A DNA stretch of 39,196 bases from a virus, in IMG/VR virus record IMGVR_UViG_3300048836_001189, positions 1 to 39,196 of that record. One strand, 5' to 3'. Shown here one piece after another: positions 1-7,718 of this stretch; within the stretch, counting starts at the first letter, position 1, and each line of letters opens with the position of its first letter. A program made the position numbers and the translations under genes. The notes under the pieces were generated by a model. That model saw only the letters and a list, made by a program, of their open reading frames with translations. It did not search any database and was not told where the DNA came from.

Positions 1-816
1 CTAGCGGGTGAGTTGCGTGATGATCAGCTCAGCGGCTCGTTGGCCCCCGCCGCCCTGGACGCTGTAGGTTGTCTCGACTTCCTCAAGACTGAATTTGGCG
101 AAAGCCGAGCGGATCTGAGGGCGGTCATTGATCGACAAGACGAAGCGCCCTTTCAAGCGGCCGAGCGCCTCGGCAAGACGGTGAAAGTCGCTGCGCTCGA
201 ATAGGTCTCGCCCATAGTCATGCTCGCCGCCGTAGTAGGGAGGGTCGAGATAGAACAGCGTCTCTGGGCTGTCGTAGCGCGTCAGGAAGGCTTCGAAGTC
301 CAGACGCTCGATGATCACCCCGGCCAAGCGCTCGTGAAGGTCCTCCAGGATCGTCGCCAGCTTCAGCATGTTCATTCGGCCGCCTTGGTGACGGCTGACG
401 CCGAAGTTTCGGCCATCAACCTTGCCGCCGAAAGCCGTCCGCTGGAGGTAGAGAAACCGGGCTGACCGTTCGAGGTCGGTCAGGGTCTCAGGGTCCACTG
501 CCGACAAGCGCTCGAACTCGGCTCGCGTGGTGATCTGAAAGCGCAGCATGTCGAGGAAGGCGGCGTAGTGCCTCTGAAGCACGCGATAGAAGGTCGCCAC
601 ATCGCGGCTCCAGTCGTTGATGACCTCGGCGTCGGGCCGTGATCGGCGGCGTAGGAACACACCGCCCATGCCCACGAAGGGCTCGGCGTAGGTGCGGTGA
701 GGAATCGTCTCGATCAGCGCCACCAGGCGGCGGGCAAGGTTGCGCTTCCCGCCCAGATAGGGCGCGGCCGGGCGGATGGGCTGCACAGGCGTCGAAGGCG
801 GATACGGGTCTTTCAC
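1..816 (-). CDS. D12-class (Dam-like) N6-adenine DNA methyltransferase
   Basis: Transfers a methyl group from SAM to adenine N6 in DNA. Seen: the N-terminal YLGGKR motif (residues 20-25), the SAM-binding FVGMGG segment (47-52) and the catalytic DPPYY motif (191-195), in the order of D12-class enzymes. The length (271 aa) is usual for the family. The start is GTG at 816; the TAG stop occupies bases 1-3. No restriction endonuclease gene adjoins it, so it is probably an orphan protective methylase. It is the last gene of the phage, where Mu carries the mom DNA-modification gene, which suggests late protection of virion DNA against host restriction. The target sequence cannot be read from the gene. 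Confidence 0.93.
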   Translation of the reverse strand: MKDPYPPSTPVQPIRPAAPYLGGKRNLARRLVALIETIPHRTYAEPFVGMGGVFLRRRSRPDAEVINDWSRDVATFYRVLQRHYAAFLDMLRFQITTRAEFERLSAVDPETLTDLERSARFLYLQRTAFGGKVDGRNFGVSRHQGGRMNMLKLATILEDLHERLAGVIIERLDFEAFLTRYDSPETLFYLDPPYYGGEHDYGRDLFERSDFHRLAEALGRLKGRFVLSINDRPQIRSAFAKFSLEEVETTYSVQGGGGQRAAELIITQLTR

Positions 817-948
817 TGTTTGCCACTTCTTATGTCCCGCCGCAGCGCGCGGTGGGGGACTGACCAGGGCCGCGGCCCTGGAAGGTGCGGGTGGCTGCCC
901 GCGGTTCGAGGCGTTGGCGCGCCTCGTCCCCCTCGCGGGGGCTTGGAG
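817..948. other. Short intergenic region with two palindromes
   Basis: This 132-bp gap separates the methyltransferase from the small upstream genes. It holds a perfect 18-bp palindrome at 864-881 (CCAGGGCC/GGCCCTGG around CG) and a hairpin at 928-941 (CCCCC-TCGC-GGGGG). Neither is followed by a T tract on the minus strand, so they are not clear terminators. They could mark transcript processing or a promoter region for the methyltransferase. The late-activator dyad found at 20515 and 28672 is not visible here. Confidence 0.45.
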
Positions 949-1053
949 CTAGAGGGCTCCGAGCAGGTGCAGGACCGCCGCCCCGGCGCAAAGCCAGAAC
1001 AGCGCGGTGATCGCGACGGCCAGACGAAGGCCGAGGAAGCGGTCCCGGGGCAT
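949..1053 (-). CDS. Putative 34-aa single-span membrane peptide
   Basis: A short reading frame starts with ATG at 1053, five bases after the stop of the upstream gene (1058), and ends with TAG at 949. It encodes a basic N-terminus (MPRDRF...R) followed by a hydrophobic stretch of about 22 residues (LAVAITALFWLCAGAAVLHLL, broken only by Cys and His), as expected for one transmembrane helix. Its tight spacing suggests translational coupling. There is no clear Shine-Dalgarno sequence, and the peptide is too short for family recognition. It could be a chance frame. Confidence 0.4.
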   Translation of the reverse strand: MPRDRFLGLRLAVAITALFWLCAGAAVLHLLGAL

Positions 1054-1057
1054 CGCG

Positions 1058-1306
1058 TTACGCGTCCGCCTTGGTCTTACGCTCAGCCGCCCGACGCTGC
1101 TGGCGGTTCGCCGGCGCAGGCGGCGCGGCCGCAGCCGGCGCTGAGGTTGCCGCCTCTGCCCGGGCCTGGCCCAGGCGCACGGCCAGCGGGTTGATCATCA
1201 GGCTGAACTCGATCGAGTTGGTGGCCGCCTTGATCGCCATGTTTATGGCGTCCATCAGCAGGTTGGCGTCGTCGAGCGTCAGCGGCAGGTTGATATCGGT
1301 CTTCAT
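1058..1306 (-). CDS. Hypothetical protein, 82 aa
   Basis: No family recognised. Residues 1-48 look like an amphipathic helical domain (MKTDINLPLTLDDANLLMDA at the start). They are followed by an Ala/Pro-rich linker and a strongly basic C-terminus (RQQRRAAERKTKADA). The basic tail could bind nucleic acid, but this is only a composition argument. It lies between the fibre genes and the terminal methyltransferase, in the accessory end of the late region. The ATG start at 1306 follows the upstream gene by 28 bases. Confidence 0.7.
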   Translation of the reverse strand: MKTDINLPLTLDDANLLMDAINMAIKAATNSIEFSLMINPLAVRLGQARAEAATSAPAAAAPPAPANRQQRRAAERKTKADA

Positions 1307-1334
1307 AGTCGGTCCTCGAGGGGGTGAGCTGGGC

Positions 1335-1598
1335 CTAGCTGTCGGCCAGGATCTCGGCGACGCGGGCCTCGTTGCGGGCCGCGTAGTCGTTAGACGCCCG
1401 GTCGACCATGACCATGGCCACATAGGCCTCGTTGGTCTCGATCAGGGCGGGGTTGGGGATGGTCGCGGGCGAGCCTTCGACCTCCGGGTCGTAGTCGGGG
1501 TTGGCGACCACGGCCGGCTGCTCGGCGTTGAACAGCTCGCGGGCGGCCTGGACGCCGGCCCACTGCCGATCGGTGAAGGTCAGGGTGACGGTATGCAT
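1335..1598 (-). CDS. Hypothetical protein downstream of tail fibre, 87 aa
   Basis: No family recognised with certainty. The protein is acidic and begins MHTVTLTFTDRQWAGVQAAR, with a central segment rich in Asn, Pro and Glu and a helical C-terminus. An AGGAG ribosome-binding site lies upstream of the ATG at 1598. The gene follows the 1138-aa fibre by 12 bases. Small genes here in tailed phages are often fibre-assembly chaperones or fibre-associated proteins, so such a role is possible but not shown by sequence. Confidence 0.72.
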   Translation of the reverse strand: MHTVTLTFTDRQWAGVQAARELFNAEQPAVVANPDYDPEVEGSPATIPNPALIETNEAYVAMVMVDRASNDYAARNEARVAEILADS

Positions 1599-1610
1599 GG
1601 GGCTGGGCTC

Positions 1611-4600
1611 CTATCCGATCAGCCATTGGGTCCCGTCGCTGTAGACGGGCACAGAGTTGGCCCCGCCGCCGGCCACGGGCGAGGCGAAGGTGGTGGAGGT
1701 GGCGTCCGTGACGTGCGCCTTCGCGCCCGCGCCGGCCGTGCTGGCGGCCGGCAGCGCTGCGACCGTGGTCGGGGTCGTGCGGACGTAGGGGGTGATCACC
1801 GAGGTGCCGAAGTAGCCGGTGCGGACGGTGAATGACGTGCTGCCGAGGTCGTAGCTGTTGGTGACGCCGGGGTTCAGCGTGCCGGTCGAGAACACCGCCC
1901 AGCGGTCGGCGTTGCCGGCGCGCAGGTAGAGACCGCCGCCAGTCCCCGCGCCGATGCGCAGGTCGCGGATGCTTCCAGAGCCGGCCGCCTCCGTCAGCAG
2001 GGACCAAACCGTGCCCGCCACCGAGAGCGAGATACGGGCATAGTTCGAGGGGTCGGTGTAGGTCTCGAACCACTGCATGGCCTGCGGGCTCAGCCCGTTA
2101 CGCATGGCCAGGGTGTTCGCGGCGACGCGCCGGATGATGCCATCGCCGCTCAGCGCGATCCGGTCGTGATAGTACCGGTTGCCGATGTTGATCTCGCCGG
2201 TAAGGGTCGAGTTGTCGCAGCTGACGTTGTGGCCGATGGCGATGTTGTAGGAGCCGGCGGTCCTCGCGATGTCCGCGCCGTATCCGATCGCGATGTTCCC
2301 CGCGCCGGTCGTGTTGTTGTAGAGCGCGTCGCGGCCAAGGGCGACATTGTCTCCGCCCGTGGTGGTGAAGTAGAGCGCCCGGAAGCCGACCGCCGTATTG
2401 TTGTGGCCGGTGGTCAGAGCATAGAGGGCGGTGCTGCCGAGGGCCGTGTTTCGAGCTCCGCTCGTTGCGCTGTAGAGCGCCTGGAAGCCGAGGCTGACGC
2501 CATTCTGCGCGGTCGTCGTCGACCACGAAGCCTGAAAGCCGACAGCCGTGTTGCCGCCGGCCACCAGGAAGGTGGCGGGTTGGACCTGGAAGCCTGCGCC
2601 CGAACCGCCGAGCGAAGCCGCCGGCGCCGTCAGGACCGTGGTCGTGTCTCGTGCACCGACGCCGCCGCTGGTCAGCGCTAGCGACGTCACCGCGCCGCCG
2701 CTGACGACGATGTCCGCGCGCGGATAGGTGACCATCGTCGCGCCCGACACATAGGTCAGCTGGACATTCAGGTAGGTCCCGTCGACATAGCCCGCGCCGC
2801 CGGTGATCGCCCCGAAGGTCGCAACCTCGGCTGTCGCCGAACGAAGGGCTTGGTGGCCGACCGCCACCATCGTCGAGCCGGTCGTGTTGTTCGAGAGTGC
2901 GGAAGTGCCGACTGCCACGTTGCTGGCGGCCGTCGTCGCCTGCGACATTGCATAGGCGCCGATGGCCACGCAGGACGTCGCCGACGTGGCCTGGTTAAGC
3001 GCGGCTCCGCCGACGACGGTGTTGTCGTTGCCACTGGTCAGACGGGGCGCCGCGCCGGCGCCGACTGCGGTATTGTAGCCACCCCCTGAAACCAGGGCGT
3101 TCAGAGCATCCTTTCCGACGCCCGTGTTGTTGGACACACCCGCTCCGACGGCAGCGAGAACGCCAACGCCGACCGCCGTGTTGGACGACACCCCATTGTT
3201 CCCGAGGCCCACAGTCAGGCCCTGGATCGAGGCCGCGCCGGTCACCGACAGAGTCCCGCCCGCGCTCACATTCCGAGAGAACCAGCCATCGCGGACGCGG
3301 TTGGCCGGCGAAGCTAGGTCGTAGGCGCTGTCGGCGTTCGGAATGAAGTGCCCCGAAGCGCCCGAGATGAACCAGCGCTCGGTGTTAGCCGTGCCTAGCG
3401 ACAGAGAGCGGTTCGACCCCGTGCCGGCAGCTTGCGACATGATGCGGAAATTGCCGCCGCTGTAGTCGAACGACAGTCGCTCATAGTTCGACGCATCGGC
3501 GTAGGTGTTGTAGACGCGAAGGCCCTGGGCGTTGGCCCCGTTGCGCAACGCCAGGGTGTTGGGGGCGTCGCGGAAGAGCCATAGGTCGGCGGTGCCGACA
3601 GGCGACGCCGTCGAGGACCACGAGAAAGCCCCATCGGATCGCAGCTGAACCTGCGCGCTCGGGCCGATCGCCGCGCGGTCGACGCCGTTGACCCGGAAGT
3701 TCAGGTAGCCCGAGCTGGTGGAGATAAGATCGTTGTCAGTGAAGCGGTAAGAGCGGGCATAGGCGTTGCGCCACCCCACCGCAGCCGTGCCCAGGTCGCG
3801 CAGCCCGTCTGCATCTGCCCGAAGGCCGCCCGAGACGGTGACCAGGCCCGCCGACGCCCGCAGCGCCTCGACGCCGCCAGCGGTGATAGCGACGGTATCA
3901 GCTGCGGGCGAGTAGAGGCCGGTGTCCAAGTCGCCCGCGAAGGCGATGCCCGGCAGCGCAGCCGTGCCCAGGATGAAGGCCAGCACGCCGGCCATGATGT
4001 CGCCGGCCTTGGACACCTTGCCGCCAGTGTCAGCGGCGCGGGCGGCCTCTTCGGTGGACAGGCGCGTGGTGAGCGAAGCGTCGGCGGCAGCTCGGCTGCC
4101 CTCTTCGCCGCTCAGCCGGCTGGTCAGGCTGACGTCACCCGCCGCCCGCGCAACTTCTTCGGTCGACAGGCGGGTCGTGAGCGAGCCGTCCGCGGTCGCC
4201 CGGGACGCCTCCTCCGACGAGATCCGGCTCGTCAGGCTGGCGTCGGCGACGTCGCCGGCGGCCTCTTCGGCCGAAAGGCGCTCGGTCAGCGAGGCGTCGG
4301 CGCTGTTGGCCGCGCTGATCGCGCTCGACCGCGTGGCTTCCTCCGTCGAAAGGCGCGTCGTCAGGGACGTGTCGGCGACAGCCCGGGTGACCTCTTCCGC
4401 TGACAGCCGGGAGGTGAGGCTAGCGTCTGCGACGTCGCCGGCGGCCTCCTCGGCCGACAGGCGCTCGGTCAAGGACGCATCGGCGCTGTGGGCCGCGCTG
4501 ATCGCCGTCGACCGGACGGTCTCCTCGGCCGAAAGGCGGGTCGTCAGGGACGTGTCGGCCAGGGCGCGTGTGACCTCTTCAGCCGACAACCGCTCAGTCA

Positions 4601-5027
4601 TGCTGACGTAGGCTTCGCCCAGGGACCCCATCCCGTCAGAGCTGCGGATCACCCGGGTGCCGTCGGGCTGCCGGTAGACCTTGGTCCCCGCCACGCCGCC
4701 GGCGCCGGTCTCGGAGACCTGGATGGTGAAGCTGACCGCCGCATCGTCCAGGCCGCTCGGCCAGGCGAGCACCAGGTCGGCGAGCCAGCTGCCCTTGGCC
4801 CAGTCGTTTTTGGTCGCCTTGTCGATCGAGATGTCGATCGCGTTGGCGGCGTCGACCGGCTTCTCGAGCCCTGCGCCGACCGTGAGCGTGACCGTGGCGC
4901 CCGTGCTCTGGTGCGTCAGGCGGACCGTCGGCGTCGTCAGGTTGACGGCCTCCGGCGCGCCAGCGGCGTCGTAGAAGGAGATGCGGTGGCGGAAGTCGCC
5001 AAGGCGCGGTGCGTTGAGCGGGGTCAT
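1611..5027 (-). CDS. Large repeat-rich tail fibre / receptor-binding protein, 1138 aa
   Basis: Probable distal tail fibre that contacts the host surface. Seen in order: an N-terminal beta-rich domain of about 140 residues resembling baseplate-upper/fibre attachment domains; a repeat region (residues about 142-335) built on an 18-residue unit SLTxRLSxEExxRAxAD that looks like a trimeric coiled coil; a beta module ending near residue 600; about 15 YadA-head-like repeats of the form NNTAVGxxAL (roughly residues 600-960); then a second copy of the beta module and a C-terminal domain ending PVYSDGTQWLIG. No S74 intramolecular chaperone signature is visible. It overlaps the upstream fibre gene by ATGA. 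Parts of the reading frame are less GC-rich than the structural genes, as expected for exchangeable host-range genes. Confidence 0.88.
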   Translation of the reverse strand: MTPLNAPRLGDFRHRISFYDAAGAPEAVNLTTPTVRLTHQSTGATVTLTVGAGLEKPVDAANAIDISIDKATKNDWAKGSWLADLVLAWPSGLDDAAVSFTIQVSETGAGGVAGTKVYRQPDGTRVIRSSDGMGSLGEAYVSMTERLSAEEVTRALADTSLTTRLSAEETVRSTAISAAHSADASLTERLSAEEAAGDVADASLTSRLSAEEVTRAVADTSLTTRLSTEEATRSSAISAANSADASLTERLSAEEAAGDVADASLTSRISSEEASRATADGSLTTRLSTEEVARAAGDVSLTSRLSGEEGSRAAADASLTTRLSTEEAARAADTGGKVSKAGDIMAGVLAFILGTAALPGIAFAGDLDTGLYSPAADTVAITAGGVEALRASAGLVTVSGGLRADADGLRDLGTAAVGWRNAYARSYRFTDNDLISTSSGYLNFRVNGVDRAAIGPSAQVQLRSDGAFSWSSTASPVGTADLWLFRDAPNTLALRNGANAQGLRVYNTYADASNYERLSFDYSGGNFRIMSQAAGTGSNRSLSLGTANTERWFISGASGHFIPNADSAYDLASPANRVRDGWFSRNVSAGGTLSVTGAASIQGLTVGLGNNGVSSNTAVGVGVLAAVGAGVSNNTGVGKDALNALVSGGGYNTAVGAGAAPRLTSGNDNTVVGGAALNQATSATSCVAIGAYAMSQATTAASNVAVGTSALSNNTTGSTMVAVGHQALRSATAEVATFGAITGGAGYVDGTYLNVQLTYVSGATMVTYPRADIVVSGGAVTSLALTSGGVGARDTTTVLTAPAASLGGSGAGFQVQPATFLVAGGNTAVGFQASWSTTTAQNGVSLGFQALYSATSGARNTALGSTALYALTTGHNNTAVGFRALYFTTTGGDNVALGRDALYNNTTGAGNIAIGYGADIARTAGSYNIAIGHNVSCDNSTLTGEINIGNRYYHDRIALSGDGIIRRVAANTLAMRNGLSPQAMQWFETYTDPSNYARISLSVAGTVWSLLTEAAGSGSIRDLRIGAGTGGGLYLRAGNADRWAVFSTGTLNPGVTNSYDLGSTSFTVRTGYFGTSVITPYVRTTPTTVAALPAASTAGAGAKAHVTDATSTTFASPVAGGGANSVPVYSDGTQWLIG
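2150..3230 (-). repeat. YadA-head-like NTAVG repeats inside the fibre gene
   Basis: The encoded segment repeats a motif of about 14-25 residues with core N-N/T-T-A-V-G-x-x-A-L (seen as NTAVGAGA, NVAVGTSAL, NTALGSTAL, NTAVGFRAL, NVALGRDAL, NIAIGYGA, NIAIGHNV and others). This is the pattern of the left-handed beta-roll of YadA and related trimeric adhesin heads, also known from phage fibres. It probably forms a trimeric beta-roll in the distal fibre. Confidence 0.8.
4025..4605 (-). repeat. Tandem coiled-coil repeats inside the fibre gene
   Basis: Within the 1138-aa fibre this segment encodes successive copies of an 18-residue (54-bp) unit with core SLTxRLSxEE. Some copies carry a 7-residue insertion (SxAISAAxSADA context). 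A higher-order unit of 61 residues (183 bp) is also duplicated: the DNA around 4237-4300 is nearly repeated around 4420-4483. The regular Leu spacing and polar faces suggest a trimeric stalk. Copy-number change by recombination or replication slippage would alter the shaft length. Confidence 0.85.
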
Positions 5028-6853
5028 CGGTTGATCCAGACCTCGATGTCGAGGCTGCTAGCCTCTTCGTAGTTGTTGCCGCCGTTCCGGGTCTGGAACG
5101 TCATGGTCGAGCTGTTCTTGGTCTTCTCGTTGGCGCCGACGTTCAGGCTGCCGCCGGCGTTGCCGGCGAAGATCCGGGCGCCCCAGTCGCTCGGCGAGGC
5201 TGCGGCGGCCGTCAGGGCGATGCTGTAGCGGCCGACGTCCGACCGACCGACCGTGAACAGCTCCGTGCTGAAGCCGGAGAAGAGCGAGCCGCCGCTCAAG
5301 ACCACGTACGTCGTCCGCCGCACCGTCCGGTCGCGGACGGCCGCGAGCTGGAAGAAGCTGCCGTCGTAGTAGAAGCGGTAGATCTGGCCGTCGACGAGAT
5401 CGCCGGGCTCCACATCCGCCCCGCGGAACTTGACGCTCACCGCGCCCAGACCATTGAGGTTCATGGTCACAGCGCCGGTGTTGGTCGCCTGCACCTTGAT
5501 GTCGACGGCCATCCCCTCGACGTAGGCCCCGATCGCCGGCGTCAGGTTGGCCGTGATGGTGTTGGCGTCGGCGCTGCTGTCGGCGGCGTAGCCCATGCTG
5601 TTGGACTGCACAGCCGCCGCCAGACCGGCCGGGTTGACGGCCAGATCGGTCGACGTCCCCGCCTTGGCCTGGGCGGTGCTTGCGAACCCGGCCGGCAGCA
5701 GCTTGCCGCTCACCGGCGCGTAGGCCAGGCACTTCCAGTTGCCGCCGCCCAGGTACTCGAACACGGCCGTGTCGCCCGAGGCGGTGGTGATGTTCGCGCC
5801 GCCCGGCAGGATCAGGCTGGCGGCGTTGTGGGTCAGCGTCAGGACCCCGGAGAACCGCACGCGGTAGATCGGGCGGTCGGTGGTCGCCGAGGCGCCCAGG
5901 CTGGTGATCGTGGTCGTGCCGGTGATCTGGGCGTTCAGCGAGGGTGAGATCGAGCCCAGGTCGGTCGTCGCGGCCGAGGCGATGTCGACCTTCGGGCCGA
6001 AGGCGGTGTTGAACAGCGGCCCGCCCTTGGCCCGGAAGTAGGCCAGGCATCGCCACTTCCCAGCCGCCGTGCACTGGAACAGGGCGTAGTCGCCGGCGGC
6101 GGTCAGGATGTTCTTGCCGTCCGGGAGGATCAGGTCGGTGGCGTGGTGGGTGAGGGTCAGCGCGCCAGCGAACCGGACCATGTAGTGCGGGTTGGTGGTG
6201 ACCGCCGTGGCGCCCAGGCTGGTGATCGTCGTCGTGCCGGTGATCTCGACCATCCGGCTGCCGGCCGCGCCGATGTTGGTGGTGGCGGCCGAGGCGATGG
6301 TCGACTCCGCGCCGAAGGCCGTGTCGTTGCCGGCGGCCGCCGTCGTGAGCTCCTCCCAGGAGCCCCAGGCCGAGCCCGGGCCGCCGTTGCGGAACCGCTT
6401 GTAGAGCTTGCCGTTGGCGATCGAGTGGAAGAGCTGCGAGCCGTTGTTGGCCGTGCCGTCCGAGGTGGCCACGACATAGCCGCCGCTGTTCTCGCCGGCC
6501 GGCCTGCCAGTCGCCGCGCCGGTGGCGAAGAAGTGGCCGGACAGGGCCAGGGTGTCGAGGTTGGTGATCTGGACCCGAGCCGGGAAGCCAAAGGCCGCCA
6601 TGCCGGCGATCACCGGCCCGGCCGCAGCCAGGGTGTCGGTCTTGGCCTGCAGCACGATGGCCTTGTCCGCCGTCACCTGGGCGGCGTTCAGAACGGCTGC
6701 GTTCGTCGCCTGGGCGACCGACGCCATGTCGGCCGTCCAGGGCGTGAGATTGACGCGGTGGCCGCCGCGGCCGAAGCCGCCGGGGTTGGTGACCGCGTCG
6801 TAGGCCAGGGCGTTGTAGTAGCCGGTCGTCAGGCGCTCGAGAGCGGTGGTCAC
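5024..6853 (-). CDS. Tail fibre / tip protein with internal duplication, 609 aa
   Basis: Probable proximal fibre or tail-tip protein. Seen: an alpha-helical N-terminus (1-75); a segment at about 90-170 resembling phage fibre repeats with GYVVATSDGT...W.SWEEL, like the pyocin-knob fold of many phage fibres; two tandem copies of a module of about 105 residues (about 178-282 and 283-387), each with DTAFG/NTAFG, TTTITSLGA, LTLTHxA, LILPxGxNI and W(R/K)CLAY; and a C-terminal beta domain. The start is GTG at 6853, overlapping the upstream stop as GTGA, and the 3' end overlaps the next fibre gene as ATGA. The two fibre proteins are therefore translationally coupled and likely assemble together. Confidence 0.85.
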   Translation of the reverse strand: MTTALERLTTGYYNALAYDAVTNPGGFGRGGHRVNLTPWTADMASVAQATNAAVLNAAQVTADKAIVLQAKTDTLAAAGPVIAGMAAFGFPARVQITNLDTLALSGHFFATGAATGRPAGENSGGYVVATSDGTANNGSQLFHSIANGKLYKRFRNGGPGSAWGSWEELTTAAAGNDTAFGAESTIASAATTNIGAAGSRMVEITGTTTITSLGATAVTTNPHYMVRFAGALTLTHHATDLILPDGKNILTAAGDYALFQCTAAGKWRCLAYFRAKGGPLFNTAFGPKVDIASAATTDLGSISPSLNAQITGTTTITSLGASATTDRPIYRVRFSGVLTLTHNAASLILPGGANITTASGDTAVFEYLGGGNWKCLAYAPVSGKLLPAGFASTAQAKAGTSTDLAVNPAGLAAAVQSNSMGYAADSSADANTITANLTPAIGAYVEGMAVDIKVQATNTGAVTMNLNGLGAVSVKFRGADVEPGDLVDGQIYRFYYDGSFFQLAAVRDRTVRRTTYVVLSGGSLFSGFSTELFTVGRSDVGRYSIALTAAAASPSDWGARIFAGNAGGSLNVGANEKTKNSSTMTFQTRNGGNNYEEASSLDIEVWINR

Positions 6854-7716
6854 GCGATGATCTCCTGGAGAGTCATGCCAGCCTGGCCAAGGCGGGCGTA
6901 GGTGAACCTGGCGGCGGGCGGCGTGGCGTAGGTCGCGGGGAAAGCCTCGCGCAGCAGGCTCTTGGGATCGTCGGCGTCAGGGAGGAACAGCACCGGCTCG
7001 ACCGAGCCGCAGCGGGCGGCCGAGTCGATCCAGCGGTAGACCTCGTCGTCCGTGAGCCGGGTGTAGTCGACGGTGAGCACGCGCCGGCCACGGCGCTTCT
7101 CGGAGAACTCACGCCCGGAGGGCCCCTCATCCTTGACGTCGCGCGACCGGACGCTGAGCCCGCGGCCGCGCTCGAAGTTGTAGGTCGTCGACCAGGTCCG
7201 GCCGACCCACAGCCAGCCGATGTCGAAGTAGCCGGCCGGGTTGGTGGCGTCGTTGATCTCGACCCGAATGGCCGAGGTCGTCGTCAGGGGGAAGGTGATG
7301 AACTTGTGGCCGCGGTAGAGGGCGATGTCGGCTTCGGACAGCTGGCCCGACCACCAGTTGTCGTCCTCGAACTCCATGTCCTCAGGCTCGTAGACGGCCG
7401 GATGGATGGCGATCCAATCCGTCTGGTAGGCGGGGTTGTTGAGGTCGCCATCGGCGCCCGCCACCGTGATGCGGTAGGTCGCGTCGATGCTGAAGGAGTG
7501 GAACAGCAGCGCGATGATGCTGACCGCCCTGGTGCCCGGGAAGGTGATCTTGAACTTCGCCGACGCGAGGTCGGCCGGCGTGAGGCACCGCGCCGGGGCC
7601 GTCACGGGACGGGAGTCGTCCAGCATGTTGGCGAGCGGCAGCGCGGGCGCGTAACCCGAGCCCTCGCTGAGCACCGCCGTCTTGGCGTAGTTGATGTCGG
7701 TCACTCGGCCCAGCAT
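6850..7716 (-). CDS. Tail tip protein, 288 aa
   Basis: Putative structural protein of the distal tail. The ATG at 7716 was chosen because it follows the upstream TAG by two bases and has GGGGAT just upstream. Residues 1-180 are beta-rich, containing ITFPGTRAVSIIALLFHSFS and aromatic acidic segments (DNWWSG), reminiscent of a jelly-roll or discoidin-like fold. The C-terminal half is more basic and ends with a short helix. Its place between a hub-like protein and the fibres fits a connector or tip component. I do not recognise a named family by motif; the function comes from position. Confidence 0.75.
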   Translation of the reverse strand: MLGRVTDINYAKTAVLSEGSGYAPALPLANMLDDSRPVTAPARCLTPADLASAKFKITFPGTRAVSIIALLFHSFSIDATYRITVAGADGDLNNPAYQTDWIAIHPAVYEPEDMEFEDDNWWSGQLSEADIALYRGHKFITFPLTTTSAIRVEINDATNPAGYFDIGWLWVGRTWSTTYNFERGRGLSVRSRDVKDEGPSGREFSEKRRGRRVLTVDYTRLTDDEVYRWIDSAARCGSVEPVLFLPDADDPKSLLREAFPATYATPPAARFTYARLGQAGMTLQEIIA

Positions 7717-7718
7717 GC

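Noticed and set aside
817-840. Possible third copy of the late dyad upstream of the D12 methyltransferase (GGGACATAAG on the minus strand)
   Set aside because: Only part of one half-site is present and there is no symmetry.
4025-4605. Regular repeats that could be mistaken for a CRISPR array
   Set aside because: The repeats are in frame, encode a coiled coil and lack constant-length unrelated spacers.
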